From Flavobacteriales bacterium (GTDB lineage: Bacteria; Bacteroidota; Bacteroidia; Flavobacteriales_D; Parvicellaceae), in NCBI GenBank assembly GCA_025210295.1, contig JAOASC010000033.1, positions 124,001 to 188,000 on the forward strand: DNA of 64,000 bases. The letters run 5' to 3'. Numbering within the stretch: position 1 is the stretch's first letter; each line of letters opens with the position of its first letter. The position numbers and the translations under genes were made by a program. This document shows, in pieces, positions 27,460-35,911 of the stretch. The notes below the pieces were generated by a model. It worked only from the letters and a program-made list of their open reading frames with translations. It was not told the DNA's origin and did no database searches.

Positions 27460-28205
27460 GGTGTGTTGAACGATTTTTGACCAAATAAGTTCACCCAGTT
27501 ATCTTCTGTAACCGACATTAAAGTGAAGTTGTAGGACGTTGCATGATTTAACACAGGAAGAGAAGAAGTATCAGTAATGTTTAGAACAACATTAGAGAGG
27601 TCGTAAAATTGCCAAGAGTTGTCATAGGTATAAGTTCCGCTAATTAAGTTATTGGAGCTGTCTGCTACTACTTGGAAGTGTATTTTATTATAATGTGTGG
27701 GGTTTTCTATCCAGTTGAACATTGGCTGGATTCCATTTGTTGTTACAGTAATTGAATTAGGGTTCCATAAAGTGGGTTGAGTATTGACTTTTATATGAAC
27801 GGGATCACAAATTCGAACTTGTCCATTAACCTCATACGTTACGATTCCCCATCTATCATTTTTGTTTTCAATAATTGGAAAACGCCTAAGGTAACCGTTA
27901 AAAACATATTCCTCTGTTACTTCAAGCGGTAAATAAAGAGAATAATTGTATGGGTTAATATTATCATTAAGCGTTTCGTAATATTTAAAATTATTCGCAC
28001 CAGCTACAGGATAAAAAAACATGGAAACAGGAAAGTCTTCTTCACCCATAAACCCTTGAGGCATACCAGCAGCGCAAGCAATGATATACTCAGAAGAGGT
28101 GACTAAACCATCTTGTTCTAAGTCGTAGGCTAAGGTTCGTGTTGGTGTTTTATTGCATGAAAAAAGCCCTATAATCCCCGAAAAAAGGATGATTCTAATG
28201 TACAT
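27456..28205 (-). CDS. Lipoprotein of unknown function in the GH113/DUF547 set
   Basis: 249-residue predicted lipoprotein (lipobox LFSC, Cys near 17). The mature part has Trp/Tyr-rich beta strands and a C-terminal region that looks fibronectin-like (SWQFYDLSNVVLNI, YNFTLMSVTEDNW). I do not recognise a named family. It overlaps the DUF547-barrel gene by 11 bp and the GH113-like gene by 4 bp, so the three are almost certainly translated from one mRNA. Confidence 0.7.
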   Translation of the reverse strand: MYIRIILFSGIIGLFSCNKTPTRTLAYDLEQDGLVTSSEYIIACAAGMPQGFMGEEDFPVSMFFYPVAGANNFKYYETLNDNINPYNYSLYLPLEVTEEYVFNGYLRRFPIIENKNDRWGIVTYEVNGQVRICDPVHIKVNTQPTLWNPNSITVTTNGIQPMFNWIENPTHYNKIHFQVVADSSNNLISGTYTYDNSWQFYDLSNVVLNITDTSSLPVLNHATSYNFTLMSVTEDNWVNLFGQKSFNTP

Positions 28206-29784
28206 ATCTTATTCCAATGTTAAAGGTGTTCCCTAATCCAGAGTTGGTTCCCCTTAAAAAGTTGGTGTAAAGTAGTTCTAGGTTTAGTTTAGAAGTCAAT
28301 TGATATTTGAAGCCTAGACCAGCAGCACTATAATTAGCAGCAGTAGTTATTCCATCATTGTAACTATGTGGGTTGTATTGATTTCTGATAACATGAGAAG
28401 CTATTCCGTAAAATGTAGTTTTTGGAGTAGGGAATAGGCTATAAATTACAGTGAAAGGGAGGTCCACAGCCGAAGCTTGGTTTTGTTTATATCCTATTCG
28501 ATACCAGATGTCTGCTTCTAAAAAGAGTTGAGATTTTCTAAAGCTTTTAACGTAAAAGAATTGTGTCCATGATTGAATACGGTCCCAATCTAAAAAGTAT
28601 AAGGCGTTATTTCCGTTAACATCTGCGCTTCTTCCTTCTGGAGCAACAGTAGTAGGGAATAATAAGCTACTTTGTACGGTAAAGTTAGCTTCATTTTTAA
28701 AGGGTTGAAGCTTTATACGCGGTCCTACATAAGATAAGCCAACTCGCGTTGAATCATCGTTTGTGAATTCAAAAGCTCTACCAATTTTAGAAAAACGATC
28801 TGATGAAGATCTTCCAGAACTACCAAGTTTGATGTCTAAACCTAGATTAACTCTAGCGTTCTTAGAAGTTCCATAAGTAAACTGAATTAAAGAGGAGTAA
28901 AAAGTTTCTCTGAAACCATCATAAGTAGTGCCCATCCATTCTGATTTACTTTGCGTATACATCGCATTAAATAATGAGATGTCAAACTTGCCTTTTCTAA
29001 GTAGAGATCCAGCATTGTAAGTTTGTAAATTAAAAGCAACAGGATCGCCTAATTCAGTGATAATAGGTTGTATATTTGCTTGTGCATTAACCGACCAATC
29101 GTAATTGTAATAGCCATATTTTGTTTTTGTGTCAATCTTGTTTGTTCGATAACTATTGATATACTCTAAAACATTTTTTGCTTTGAGTTTAAAATCACTC
29201 GTATACCATTTAAATATTTCAGAAATTTCAACCGTTTCTCCCTCTATTTTGATAAAATTGGGATTGTTTAAGGCTGTTTTGGTTTGCTCTTCCAGTTGAA
29301 TTTCAAGCGTTGCAGGATAATAAGCTTCATTGATAATTGGTGGACAATCTTTAGCTCCACAAACTAAGACAAAGTGAAGTCTAGGGTCTTGATAAGTAGG
29401 GCGCATAAATTCGTTTTCTAAGTGATTTAGCGTCCATTTTTTACCGGCTATGTTGTGTTTTATTCCGTCAAAGAAACCAGAGATGTCCATAGGGCTTGTG
29501 ACAGGCCAGTTTTTTCTTATTTCATTAATAACAAGGAGGTTGTAGGAGTTGATGAGGTAAGCTTTTTGTTGATTAGTTTCCAGATTGGAAAACTCGATTG
29601 AATTGATGTTGTCGATTAATTTTGCTAAGGTTTCACTTTCTTGTATTCCTGCATAGTCGACCTTTCCATCTTTTACATTTTGAATAAAGAAATTGTTAGC
29701 TTGGTCAAAAAAAGTAGTGATATCTTGAGCCCATATAGCCGAACTCATCCATAACGTTATGACTAAAAGGTGGATTTTTTTCAT
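28195..29784 (-). CDS. DUF547 domain fused to an outer-membrane beta-barrel
   Basis: 529 residues with a signal peptide ending in IWAQ (19). Residues about 20-230 are a DUF547 domain, with NQQKAYLINSYNLLVI and the Cys-containing LHFVLVCGAKDCPP motif. Residues about 235-529 look like an outer-membrane barrel: alternating aromatic strands such as YGLAS/IASHVIRNQ and a final strand (FNIGIRYVH) with a terminal aromatic pattern. DUF547 proteins are usually about 250 aa and stand alone. The fusion would place the domain in the periplasm, tied to the outer membrane. First gene of the three-gene set. The fusion is seen; activity is unknown. Confidence 0.8.
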   Translation of the reverse strand: MKKIHLLVITLWMSSAIWAQDITTFFDQANNFFIQNVKDGKVDYAGIQESETLAKLIDNINSIEFSNLETNQQKAYLINSYNLLVINEIRKNWPVTSPMDISGFFDGIKHNIAGKKWTLNHLENEFMRPTYQDPRLHFVLVCGAKDCPPIINEAYYPATLEIQLEEQTKTALNNPNFIKIEGETVEISEIFKWYTSDFKLKAKNVLEYINSYRTNKIDTKTKYGYYNYDWSVNAQANIQPIITELGDPVAFNLQTYNAGSLLRKGKFDISLFNAMYTQSKSEWMGTTYDGFRETFYSSLIQFTYGTSKNARVNLGLDIKLGSSGRSSSDRFSKIGRAFEFTNDDSTRVGLSYVGPRIKLQPFKNEANFTVQSSLLFPTTVAPEGRSADVNGNNALYFLDWDRIQSWTQFFYVKSFRKSQLFLEADIWYRIGYKQNQASAVDLPFTVIYSLFPTPKTTFYGIASHVIRNQYNPHSYNDGITTAANYSAAGLGFKYQLTSKLNLELLYTNFLRGTNSGLGNTFNIGIRYVH

Positions 29785-29933
29785 CGTCGTAAGTGTTGTA
29801 TTTTGGTATTGAGACGCAATTTACTAAACTTCCTTACAGCAATTTTTAAAATACTTATAAATAGATTGAAAATCTTGTAAGGACTAGGGGATTATTTTAA
29901 CTAATATTCAAACACAAATCCAACAAACTATAT

Positions 29934-29941
29934 TATCTTTG
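29934..29941 (+). promoter_or_regulatory. -7 element next to the PurF-like start codon
   Basis: TATCTTTG (TAnnTTTG) ends 5 bases before the ATG at 29947, so transcription would begin at or within a base or two of the start codon. No clear TTG lies at the -33 distance. Confidence 0.45.
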
Positions 29942-29946
29942 TACGC

Positions 29947-31848
29947 ATGAGCGATGCTATACAACACGAATGCGGAATTGCTCTTCTGAGACTGAAGAAA
30001 CCGCTAGAGTTTTACCATAAAAAATACGGAACAGCGTTTTATGGATTAAACAAAATGTATTTGCTAATGGAAAAGCAGCACAATCGAGGGCAAGATGGCG
30101 CTGGAATAGCAAATATTAAGTTCGATATGGAGCCGGGAAATCGTTACATTAGTCGGCATAGAAGTGTTGCTCAAAAACCAATTCAGGACTTATTCTCTTA
30201 TGTCAATGAACGGTTTAAAAAACTGGAATTAAATGATCCTGAAAAGTTAAATGATGTTCAATGGTTAAAGCAAAACGAGGGCTTTACAGGAGAATTGTTT
30301 TTAGGGCATTTAAGGTATGGGACTTATGGTAAAAATAGTATTGAAAATTGCCACCCATTTTTAAGAACAAACAATTGGATGACTAAAAACTTAGCATTGG
30401 CGGGGAACTTTAACCTAACCAATGTAGATGAATTGTTTGGACTTTTAGTAGATATTGGTCAACATCCAAAGCAAAAATCTGATACCGTTACGGTATTAGA
30501 GAAAATAGGACATTATTTAGATGATGCTAACCAACAGTTGTTTGAGAAATATAAGGCTGAGGGAAAGAGTTATGTAGAAATCTCTGAATTAATTGCTCAA
30601 AATATTGATATTCAAAAAATATTACAGCAATCAGCAGTAGATTGGGATGGAGGGTATGTGATGGCTGGATTATTGGGGCATGGAGATGCTTTTGTTTTGA
30701 GAGACCCCAATGGAATTAGACCTGCATTTTGGTACGACGATGAAGAGATTACGGTTGTAGCTTCAGAAAGACCAATTATTCAAACAGCTTTTAATATAAA
30801 ATGGGAAGAGATTCAAGAAGTTACACCTGGAAGTGCGTTGATTATTCCTAAAAATGGAGCGGTTGAGGAGAAAAGTGTCAAACCTAAACTAGAAGAAAAA
30901 CAATGTTCATTTGAACGTATTTATTTCTCTAGAGGGACGGATAAAGACATCTACCAAGAACGCTTAGAATTGGGGAGGTTAGTTACTCCAAAAGTTTTAG
31001 AAGCGGTTGATTATGATTTAAGAAACTCTGTTTTTTCATTCATTCCCAATACAGCAGAGACTGCATACTACGGAATGCTAAAAGCTACAGAAAGTTATCT
31101 TAACGAAATCAAGCTTAGAAAAATAAAAGAGTTAGGAGATAATCCTAAAGATGAAGATTTGGTTGATATTTTATCTATTCGAACAAGGGCAGATAAAGTA
31201 ATGGTTAAAGACGCCAAATTAAGAACGTTCATTACGCAAGATGATGCTCGAGACGACATGGTTGCCCATGTCTATGACATTACCTACGGTTCTGTAAAAA
31301 GAGAAACAGATAACCTTGTTGTAATAGACGATTCTATTGTGAGGGGAACAACGCTAAAACAAAGTGTAATTAGGATATTAGACCGTTTAAGTCCTAAGAA
31401 AATCGTTGTTGTTTCTTCTGCTCCTCAGATTCGTTATCCAGATTGTTATGGTATTGATATGGCAAAGCTGGGAGACTTTATAGCTTTTCAAGCTGCTATA
31501 GCTTTGTTGAAAGAACAAGGAAAAGCTCATATTATAGATGAAGTTTATCAAAAGTCTAAGGCACAAGTTGGTTTACCCAAAGAGGACGTTGTAAATTACG
31601 TAAAAGAAATCTACGCTCCATTTACTGATGAAGAGATTAGTGAGAAGATTTCTCAGCTACTAACGCACAAAGATATTAATGCTGATGTAACGATTATTTA
31701 TCAATCGGTTGCTGACTTACACAAGGCCGTTCCGAATAATACTGGAGATTGGTATTTTACTGGAGATTATCCAACACCTGGAGGGAATAAGGTGGTTAAT
31801 CAGGCATTTGTAAATTATGTAGAAGGAAAGAACGTAAGAGCATATTAA
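29947..31848 (+). CDS. PurF-like amidophosphoribosyltransferase, long form
   Basis: 633-residue relative of glutamine PRPP amidotransferase. The Ntn glutaminase domain (about 9-330) has its nucleophile Cys at position 9 (HECGIALL), so eight residues must be removed, as in enzymes made with a propeptide. It also shows HNRGQDGAG and LGHLRYGTYG. The phosphoribosyltransferase domain carries the PRPP motif VVIDDSIVRGTT. At 633 aa it exceeds ordinary PurF (about 470-510), with added segments in both domains. Bacteroidota often carry such a long paralogue beside true PurF, so the purine role is likely but not certain. It leads an operon with the DUF4199 and SDR genes (1 bp gap, then 1 bp overlap). 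Confidence 0.88.
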   Translation: MSDAIQHECGIALLRLKKPLEFYHKKYGTAFYGLNKMYLLMEKQHNRGQDGAGIANIKFDMEPGNRYISRHRSVAQKPIQDLFSYVNERFKKLELNDPEKLNDVQWLKQNEGFTGELFLGHLRYGTYGKNSIENCHPFLRTNNWMTKNLALAGNFNLTNVDELFGLLVDIGQHPKQKSDTVTVLEKIGHYLDDANQQLFEKYKAEGKSYVEISELIAQNIDIQKILQQSAVDWDGGYVMAGLLGHGDAFVLRDPNGIRPAFWYDDEEITVVASERPIIQTAFNIKWEEIQEVTPGSALIIPKNGAVEEKSVKPKLEEKQCSFERIYFSRGTDKDIYQERLELGRLVTPKVLEAVDYDLRNSVFSFIPNTAETAYYGMLKATESYLNEIKLRKIKELGDNPKDEDLVDILSIRTRADKVMVKDAKLRTFITQDDARDDMVAHVYDITYGSVKRETDNLVVIDDSIVRGTTLKQSVIRILDRLSPKKIVVVSSAPQIRYPDCYGIDMAKLGDFIAFQAAIALLKEQGKAHIIDEVYQKSKAQVGLPKEDVVNYVKEIYAPFTDEEISEKISQLLTHKDINADVTIIYQSVADLHKAVPNNTGDWYFTGDYPTPGGNKVVNQAFVNYVEGKNVRAY

Positions 31849-31849
31849 G

Positions 31850-32431
31850 ATGAACAGGACGTATAAAATTGGTATTGTAGCAGCGGCGATTTATATTCTT
31901 TTTGAGTTAATAATTGTTTTTTTAGGGTATAATCATAATGCCAATGCGCATGTCATTGCTTTTGGATTTAATACTTTTTGTTTATTGGGTGCTGTAGCCT
32001 ATAGTATTTTAAGTGAGTTTAATAAAGAACGGCTAAAAGGAAAAGGGGTCAGTTTATTACATGATATAAAGTCGGGGTTAAGAACGGTGAGTACTTATGC
32101 TGTTATCATTGCCTTTTTTATCTTTTCATATTATAACTGGATAGATCCTGAATATCCTAAAATTAGGGCAAGGCAGCATCTTGAGCGAACACAGCACGAG
32201 AACTTTGATGCTCAAGCAAAAGAAAAGATGATTGCTGCTCCCGAAATGTATGAGGGAAAATCAATTGAAGACATTAGAGATACCAATGAAGCGGCTATTA
32301 ATATGATTCTACAACCTACTTTTAAGACCATTGTTCCAATGACCTTGTTTTCATTAATCTTATTGGGGATGTTATATACTTTTTTGATTACTGGGTTTAA
32401 TCGCCTAGTATTAGCTAAACTATTTCAATAA
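31850..32431 (+). CDS. DUF4199-like membrane protein
   Basis: 193 residues with four predicted membrane segments (about 7-28, 36-56, 80-100, 165-187) and a charged loop between the third and fourth (AAPEMYEGKSIEDIR). The layout fits DUF4199 proteins of Bacteroidota, of unknown function. It begins 1 bp after the PurF-like gene and its stop overlaps the SDR start (TAATG). Confidence 0.65.
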   Translation: MNRTYKIGIVAAAIYILFELIIVFLGYNHNANAHVIAFGFNTFCLLGAVAYSILSEFNKERLKGKGVSLLHDIKSGLRTVSTYAVIIAFFIFSYYNWIDPEYPKIRARQHLERTQHENFDAQAKEKMIAAPEMYEGKSIEDIRDTNEAAINMILQPTFKTIVPMTLFSLILLGMLYTFLITGFNRLVLAKLFQ

Positions 32432-33195
32432 TGAGAGATTGTTATATTGTTACAGGTACTACAAGTGGTCTAGGGCTTTCTTTTGTTACCAAACTTCTAA
32501 AAGAAGAGGCGCTTGTATATTCTATTTCTAGAAAAGAGAATGATGCTGTAAAAGAGTTAAAGCAGTTGGGATTAAAACACTTTAACTGTGACTTGGCCAA
32601 TATAGAAGAATTAAATGCTACAATAAGTCAGGTGTTTGACAAGTTACGCCAAGAAAACGTTCAATCGTATACACTAATCAATAATGCTGGTACAATTAAT
32701 CCAATAGGAGATGTTGGAACACATGACGTAATGGCATTAGCTAATAATATAGACACCAACATTAAAGCACCAATAGTATTGATGGAGGCTTTTATCAAGG
32801 AGCTACAAGATGCAGATTTACCCAAGTATATTTTAAATATATCTTCTGGTGCTGGGAGAAAACCGTATGCTGGATGGGCTACTTACTGTGCTTCTAAGGC
32901 CGGTTTAGACCTCTTTTCTGCTTGTGTTGGGAAAGAACAAGAAACACAACTTTATCCGATAAAAGTAATTTCTTTTGCTCCTGGGGTGGTAGATACCAAC
33001 ATGCAAGTAACGATTCGTTCGACTAAAAAGGAAGATTTTAACGCTGTTACGCGTTTTATTGACCTAAAGAACAACAAGCAACTTTTAAGTCCCTCATTTG
33101 TTGCTCAACAACTTTTAGAGCTATTGCCTAGTGATCAAACTTTAAATGGAGGTTTATACGATATTAGGGATTTTATAGACGAGAAACAAAAGTGA
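32431..33195 (+). CDS. Short-chain dehydrogenase/reductase (SDR)
   Basis: 254-residue cytoplasmic NAD(P)-dependent oxidoreductase. The Rossmann motif TGTTSGLG (residues 8-15), NNAG, the catalytic Ser in LNISSGAG and YCASK (Tyr and Lys) are all present. The short product-loop and C-terminus resemble the benzil/sepiapterin reductase-like branch of classical SDRs, but the substrate cannot be set from sequence. Third gene of the PurF-like operon by overlap. Confidence 0.9.
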   Translation: MRDCYIVTGTTSGLGLSFVTKLLKEEALVYSISRKENDAVKELKQLGLKHFNCDLANIEELNATISQVFDKLRQENVQSYTLINNAGTINPIGDVGTHDVMALANNIDTNIKAPIVLMEAFIKELQDADLPKYILNISSGAGRKPYAGWATYCASKAGLDLFSACVGKEQETQLYPIKVISFAPGVVDTNMQVTIRSTKKEDFNAVTRFIDLKNNKQLLSPSFVAQQLLELLPSDQTLNGGLYDIRDFIDEKQK

Positions 33196-33215
33196 TCTTT
33201 TAGAAGAAAACCTTT

Positions 33216-33566
33216 TTAGCCTTTTTTGATGGCTTCGATGGATACTGTTATGCCTTTGTTGCAGCTTGGTTGAATAGGGCGAATCGGTCGATATTTTAAC
33301 CAAACAACAATTCCATTTTTTTTAAAATCAGCCTCCAGGTTCATTGGTTGAATGATTTGTTGAGTTTCGGGGAGCTCAATTAAGAAGCCGCATCTTTCTT
33401 CATCATGGGAAGAATCTAGAACAATCCCTTTAACAAACCCCTCTTTTATCAGGAGTTCTTCATCAACTTTAGAACTTGTAGACGATGGTTGTTCAACAAC
33501 ACTTTTTTTACTTGTACAAGAACAAGCTATAAGGGTATAAAGAAAAAGAGTTGCAACAAGTCGCAT
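33216..33566 (-). CDS. Small lipoprotein, function unknown
   Basis: 116-residue predicted lipoprotein (lipobox ACSC, Cys near 17), followed by a Ser-rich linker and a compact beta domain of about 70 residues (GFVKGIVLDSSHDEERCGFLIEL ... KPxxPxxPSCNKG). Two Cys residues in the mature domain could form a disulfide. The small barrel-like strand pattern resembles an OB fold but I cannot assign a family. It follows the next lipoprotein gene by 9 bp on the same strand. Confidence 0.65.
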   Translation of the reverse strand: MRLVATLFLYTLIACSCTSKKSVVEQPSSTSSKVDEELLIKEGFVKGIVLDSSHDEERCGFLIELPETQQIIQPMNLEADFKKNGIVVWLKYRPIRPIQPSCNKGITVSIEAIKKG

Positions 33567-33575
33567 GGTTAGTCA

Positions 33576-34190
33576 TTATTTTATGGCTCTAGCAGCATTT
33601 AGCATTTTTTGAGCGCTAATTTTTCTAAACTCTCCTAAATCATTACTCTTAATAGTAATGTAAGTACCGTTTACGTTTTTCACCACAACAAAATGATAAT
33701 TCGGTAGTTTAGAAGCTGTCTTTTCATCCATAGTAGTACTCCCTGATTTTAGAGCTCTTTGGAATAAAAGGTAGTCAGTTCCTTCCTCTATGTATTTGTA
33801 ATCATATACCTCAGATGTTTCTTTATGGATTTCTTTTTCAAGCCCAACAGATTTTTCTTCATCACCCCAATCTTCAATAGTAATGCTCCAGTTTTTGTTC
33901 GAACGCATAGTTAAATCCCACTTCGCCTCCCCATCAGAGTGAGTCACAACTGGATCTTCCAGTCCCTCTTCTTCTTCAGAAATCATAAAATGATTTTCAG
34001 GAATAAAAATGGTAGCTTCCAAGTCATAATCATTCATTTCAAACTCTCTTAACTCACTTAAGTCAATAGCAGGCTCTTGTGTGTCTTTTTGATCAACTTT
34101 TTCTTCTTTTTGATCAACTTTTTCTTTGTTTTCACCTTCACAAGAAATGAAGAAAGAAGCAATAGCGAGAGTAAAAAATAATTTTTTCAT
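33576..34190 (-). CDS. Lipoprotein with a tandem VDQKEEK repeat, function unknown
   Basis: About 204 residues from the ATG at 34190, chosen because it yields the signal peptide MKKLFFTLAIASFFISC; an ORF extension to 34241 adds 17 residues that spoil the signal. After the lipobox Cys comes an acidic/Lys linker with two copies of KVDQKEE, encoded by a perfect 21-bp tandem repeat. The mature domain (about 45-204) has no recognisable family. It shares a transcript with the 116-aa lipoprotein downstream. Confidence 0.65.
   Translation of the reverse strand: MKKLFFTLAIASFFISCEGENKEKVDQKEEKVDQKDTQEPAIDLSELREFEMNDYDLEATIFIPENHFMISEEEEGLEDPVVTHSDGEAKWDLTMRSNKNWSITIEDWGDEEKSVGLEKEIHKETSEVYDYKYIEEGTDYLLFQRALKSGSTTMDEKTASKLPNYHFVVVKNVNGTYITIKSNDLGEFRKISAQKMLNAARAIK
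34085..34126. repeat. Two perfect tandem copies of a 21-bp unit
   Basis: 34085-34105 and 34106-34126 are identical. The repeat is in frame and encodes the doubled VDQKEEK linker of the lipoprotein, so slippage would change linker length by 7 residues without breaking the gene. Confidence 0.9.
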
Positions 34191-34310
34191 GCGTTTGGTT
34201 TTTAGCTTAAAAATAAATCCTAGAAAGGTTATACCACACATGGTTGGTATTACTTACAAATATAATCCAAATGTTTAAATAAAAAAACGTTTTCTGACCT
34301 CTCAAATAGT

Positions 34311-34318
34311 TATGTTTG
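34311..34318 (+). promoter_or_regulatory. -7 element for the HD hydrolase gene
   Basis: TATGTTTG (TAnnTTTG) overlaps the upstream ATG of the open frame (34312). Transcription would start near 34324, after that ATG, which favours the ATG at 34357 as the true start. Confidence 0.4.
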
Positions 34319-34356
34319 TAGAAGATAAGAAAAAGAAGCAGTTTAAAATTACAATA

Positions 34357-35583
34357 ATGAGTAATTCAATCACTAAGAAAAAGATATTTAATGACCCTGT
34401 TTATGGCTTTATTTCTGTGCCTTATGAGTTAATCTTAGAACTCATCGATCATCCTTATTTTCAGCGTTTAAGGAGAATTAAACAGCTAGGGTTGTCTGAC
34501 TTAGTCTATCCAGGTGCATTACATACCCGCTTTCATCATGTTGTTGGATGTACTAATCTTATGCAGCAAGCAATTGAGGTTTTACGTTCCAAAGGGCATG
34601 AAATTACAGATGAAGAAGCAAAAGGGGTAACATTAGCTATTTTGTTGCATGATATAGGTCATGGTCCCTACTCACATGCATTGGAACATACAATCGCTAA
34701 AGGGGTGCATCATGAAGAATTATCCTTATTGTTTATGGAAAAGTTAAACCAAGAATTTAAGGGGCAATTGAGTACAGCAATAGAGATTTTTACCAATAGA
34801 TATCCTAAAAAGTTTTTGCATCAATTGGTTTCTAGTCAATTAGACATGGACCGATTGGACTATTTAAAAAGGGATAGTTTTTATACCGGTGTTTCTGAAG
34901 GGGTTGTAAGTAATCAACGAATTATTAAAATGTTGGATGTTGTCAATGATGAATTGGTAATTCAAGAAAAGGGGATTTATTCCATCGAAAAATTTATTGT
35001 AGCCCGTCGTTTAATGTATTGGCAAGTATATTTACATAAAACAGTCATTAGTGCGGAGTTTTTACTCGTTAAAATACTAGAAAGAGCCAAGGAGTTAGCT
35101 CAAAATGGTGAAAAACTGTTCTGTAGTCCTTCGCTAGAGTTGTTTTTATATTCAGATATTACTAAAAAAGACTTTGAAAAAGAAGAAGTGTTAAACGCTT
35201 TTGCAACTTTAGATGATTATGATGTGTTGGGAGCGATTAAAGTTTGGACAACACATGCTGATAAGGTCCTGTCAACACTTTCGGAGATGTTAACCAATCG
35301 TCATTTATTAAAGATCTGGATGCAAAATGAGCCTTTTACAGCGCAAACATTAACTGAATATCAAAAAATAGCTGCTGAAAAATATGGTTTAACTAAAGCA
35401 GAGGCAGATTATTTTGTGTTTACAGATGAAATAGAGAATAATGCGTACAACGCGAATAGTGACTCGATAAATATTTTGTATAAGTCTGGTAAAATATTAG
35501 ACATCACAGAAGCAAGCGATAACTTAAATATTCAGGCACTAACGAAGCCAGTAAAGAAATACTTTTTGTGTTATCCAAGATAA
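34357..35583 (+). CDS. HD-domain phosphohydrolase (dNTPase-like)
   Basis: About 408 residues from the preferred start MSNSITKKK. Metal-binding HD motifs are clear: H in HTRFHHVVG, HD in LLHDIGHGPYSHALEH and D in SQLDMDRLDYLKRD. The N-terminal QRLRRIKQLGL and this arrangement match the SAMHD1/dGTPase-like branch, which hydrolyses deoxynucleotides to nucleosides and triphosphate, often under allosteric control. Cytoplasmic; no other domain. The substrate is inferred from family. Confidence 0.88.
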   Translation: MSNSITKKKIFNDPVYGFISVPYELILELIDHPYFQRLRRIKQLGLSDLVYPGALHTRFHHVVGCTNLMQQAIEVLRSKGHEITDEEAKGVTLAILLHDIGHGPYSHALEHTIAKGVHHEELSLLFMEKLNQEFKGQLSTAIEIFTNRYPKKFLHQLVSSQLDMDRLDYLKRDSFYTGVSEGVVSNQRIIKMLDVVNDELVIQEKGIYSIEKFIVARRLMYWQVYLHKTVISAEFLLVKILERAKELAQNGEKLFCSPSLELFLYSDITKKDFEKEEVLNAFATLDDYDVLGAIKVWTTHADKVLSTLSEMLTNRHLLKIWMQNEPFTAQTLTEYQKIAAEKYGLTKAEADYFVFTDEIENNAYNANSDSINILYKSGKILDITEASDNLNIQALTKPVKKYFLCYPR

Positions 35584-35622
35584 TTTTTTAATATTGTAGA
35601 AGAACTATTTAATCAACAAATT

Positions 35623-35841
35623 ATGAAAACTTATTTAATATCAATAGTATCAATTTTTGCATTCAGTTTATTGGTGACTTCTTGTGGCCCAGCAACAACT
35701 GAGGAAGATCATAAACAAGCAGAGGAGTCTGCAAAAGAGTTAGAAGCAATCGACTACGATAATGTAGAGATGCCAGATTCGGGAGAAGAGACTGAAGATG
35801 CTTCTGAAGAAGAGTTTGATGCTGATGCAATGTTAGATTAA
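35623..35841 (+). CDS. Small acidic lipoprotein, function unknown
   Basis: 72 residues: signal peptide, lipobox TSC (Cys near 21), then a mature part of about 50 residues in which roughly half are Glu or Asp. There is no visible folded domain. It sits 39 bp after the HD gene and is closed by its own terminator. Such short acidic lipoproteins are common in this phylum and unassigned. Confidence 0.7.
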   Translation: MKTYLISIVSIFAFSLLVTSCGPATTEEDHKQAEESAKELEAIDYDNVEMPDSGEETEDASEEEFDADAMLD

Positions 35842-35860
35842 GATCATACAACACCTAGGT

Positions 35861-35899
35861 AAAAGGTCTCTAGTTAATGAATAGCTAGGGACTTTTTTT
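35861..35899 (+). terminator. Terminator after the small acidic lipoprotein
   Basis: GTCTCTAG (35866-35873) pairs with CTAGGGAC (35885-35892); the stem extends through A-T pairs into a T7 run. It lies 25 bases after the stop codon. Confidence 0.65.
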
Positions 35900-35911
35900 G
35901 TCTTAAGGCAA

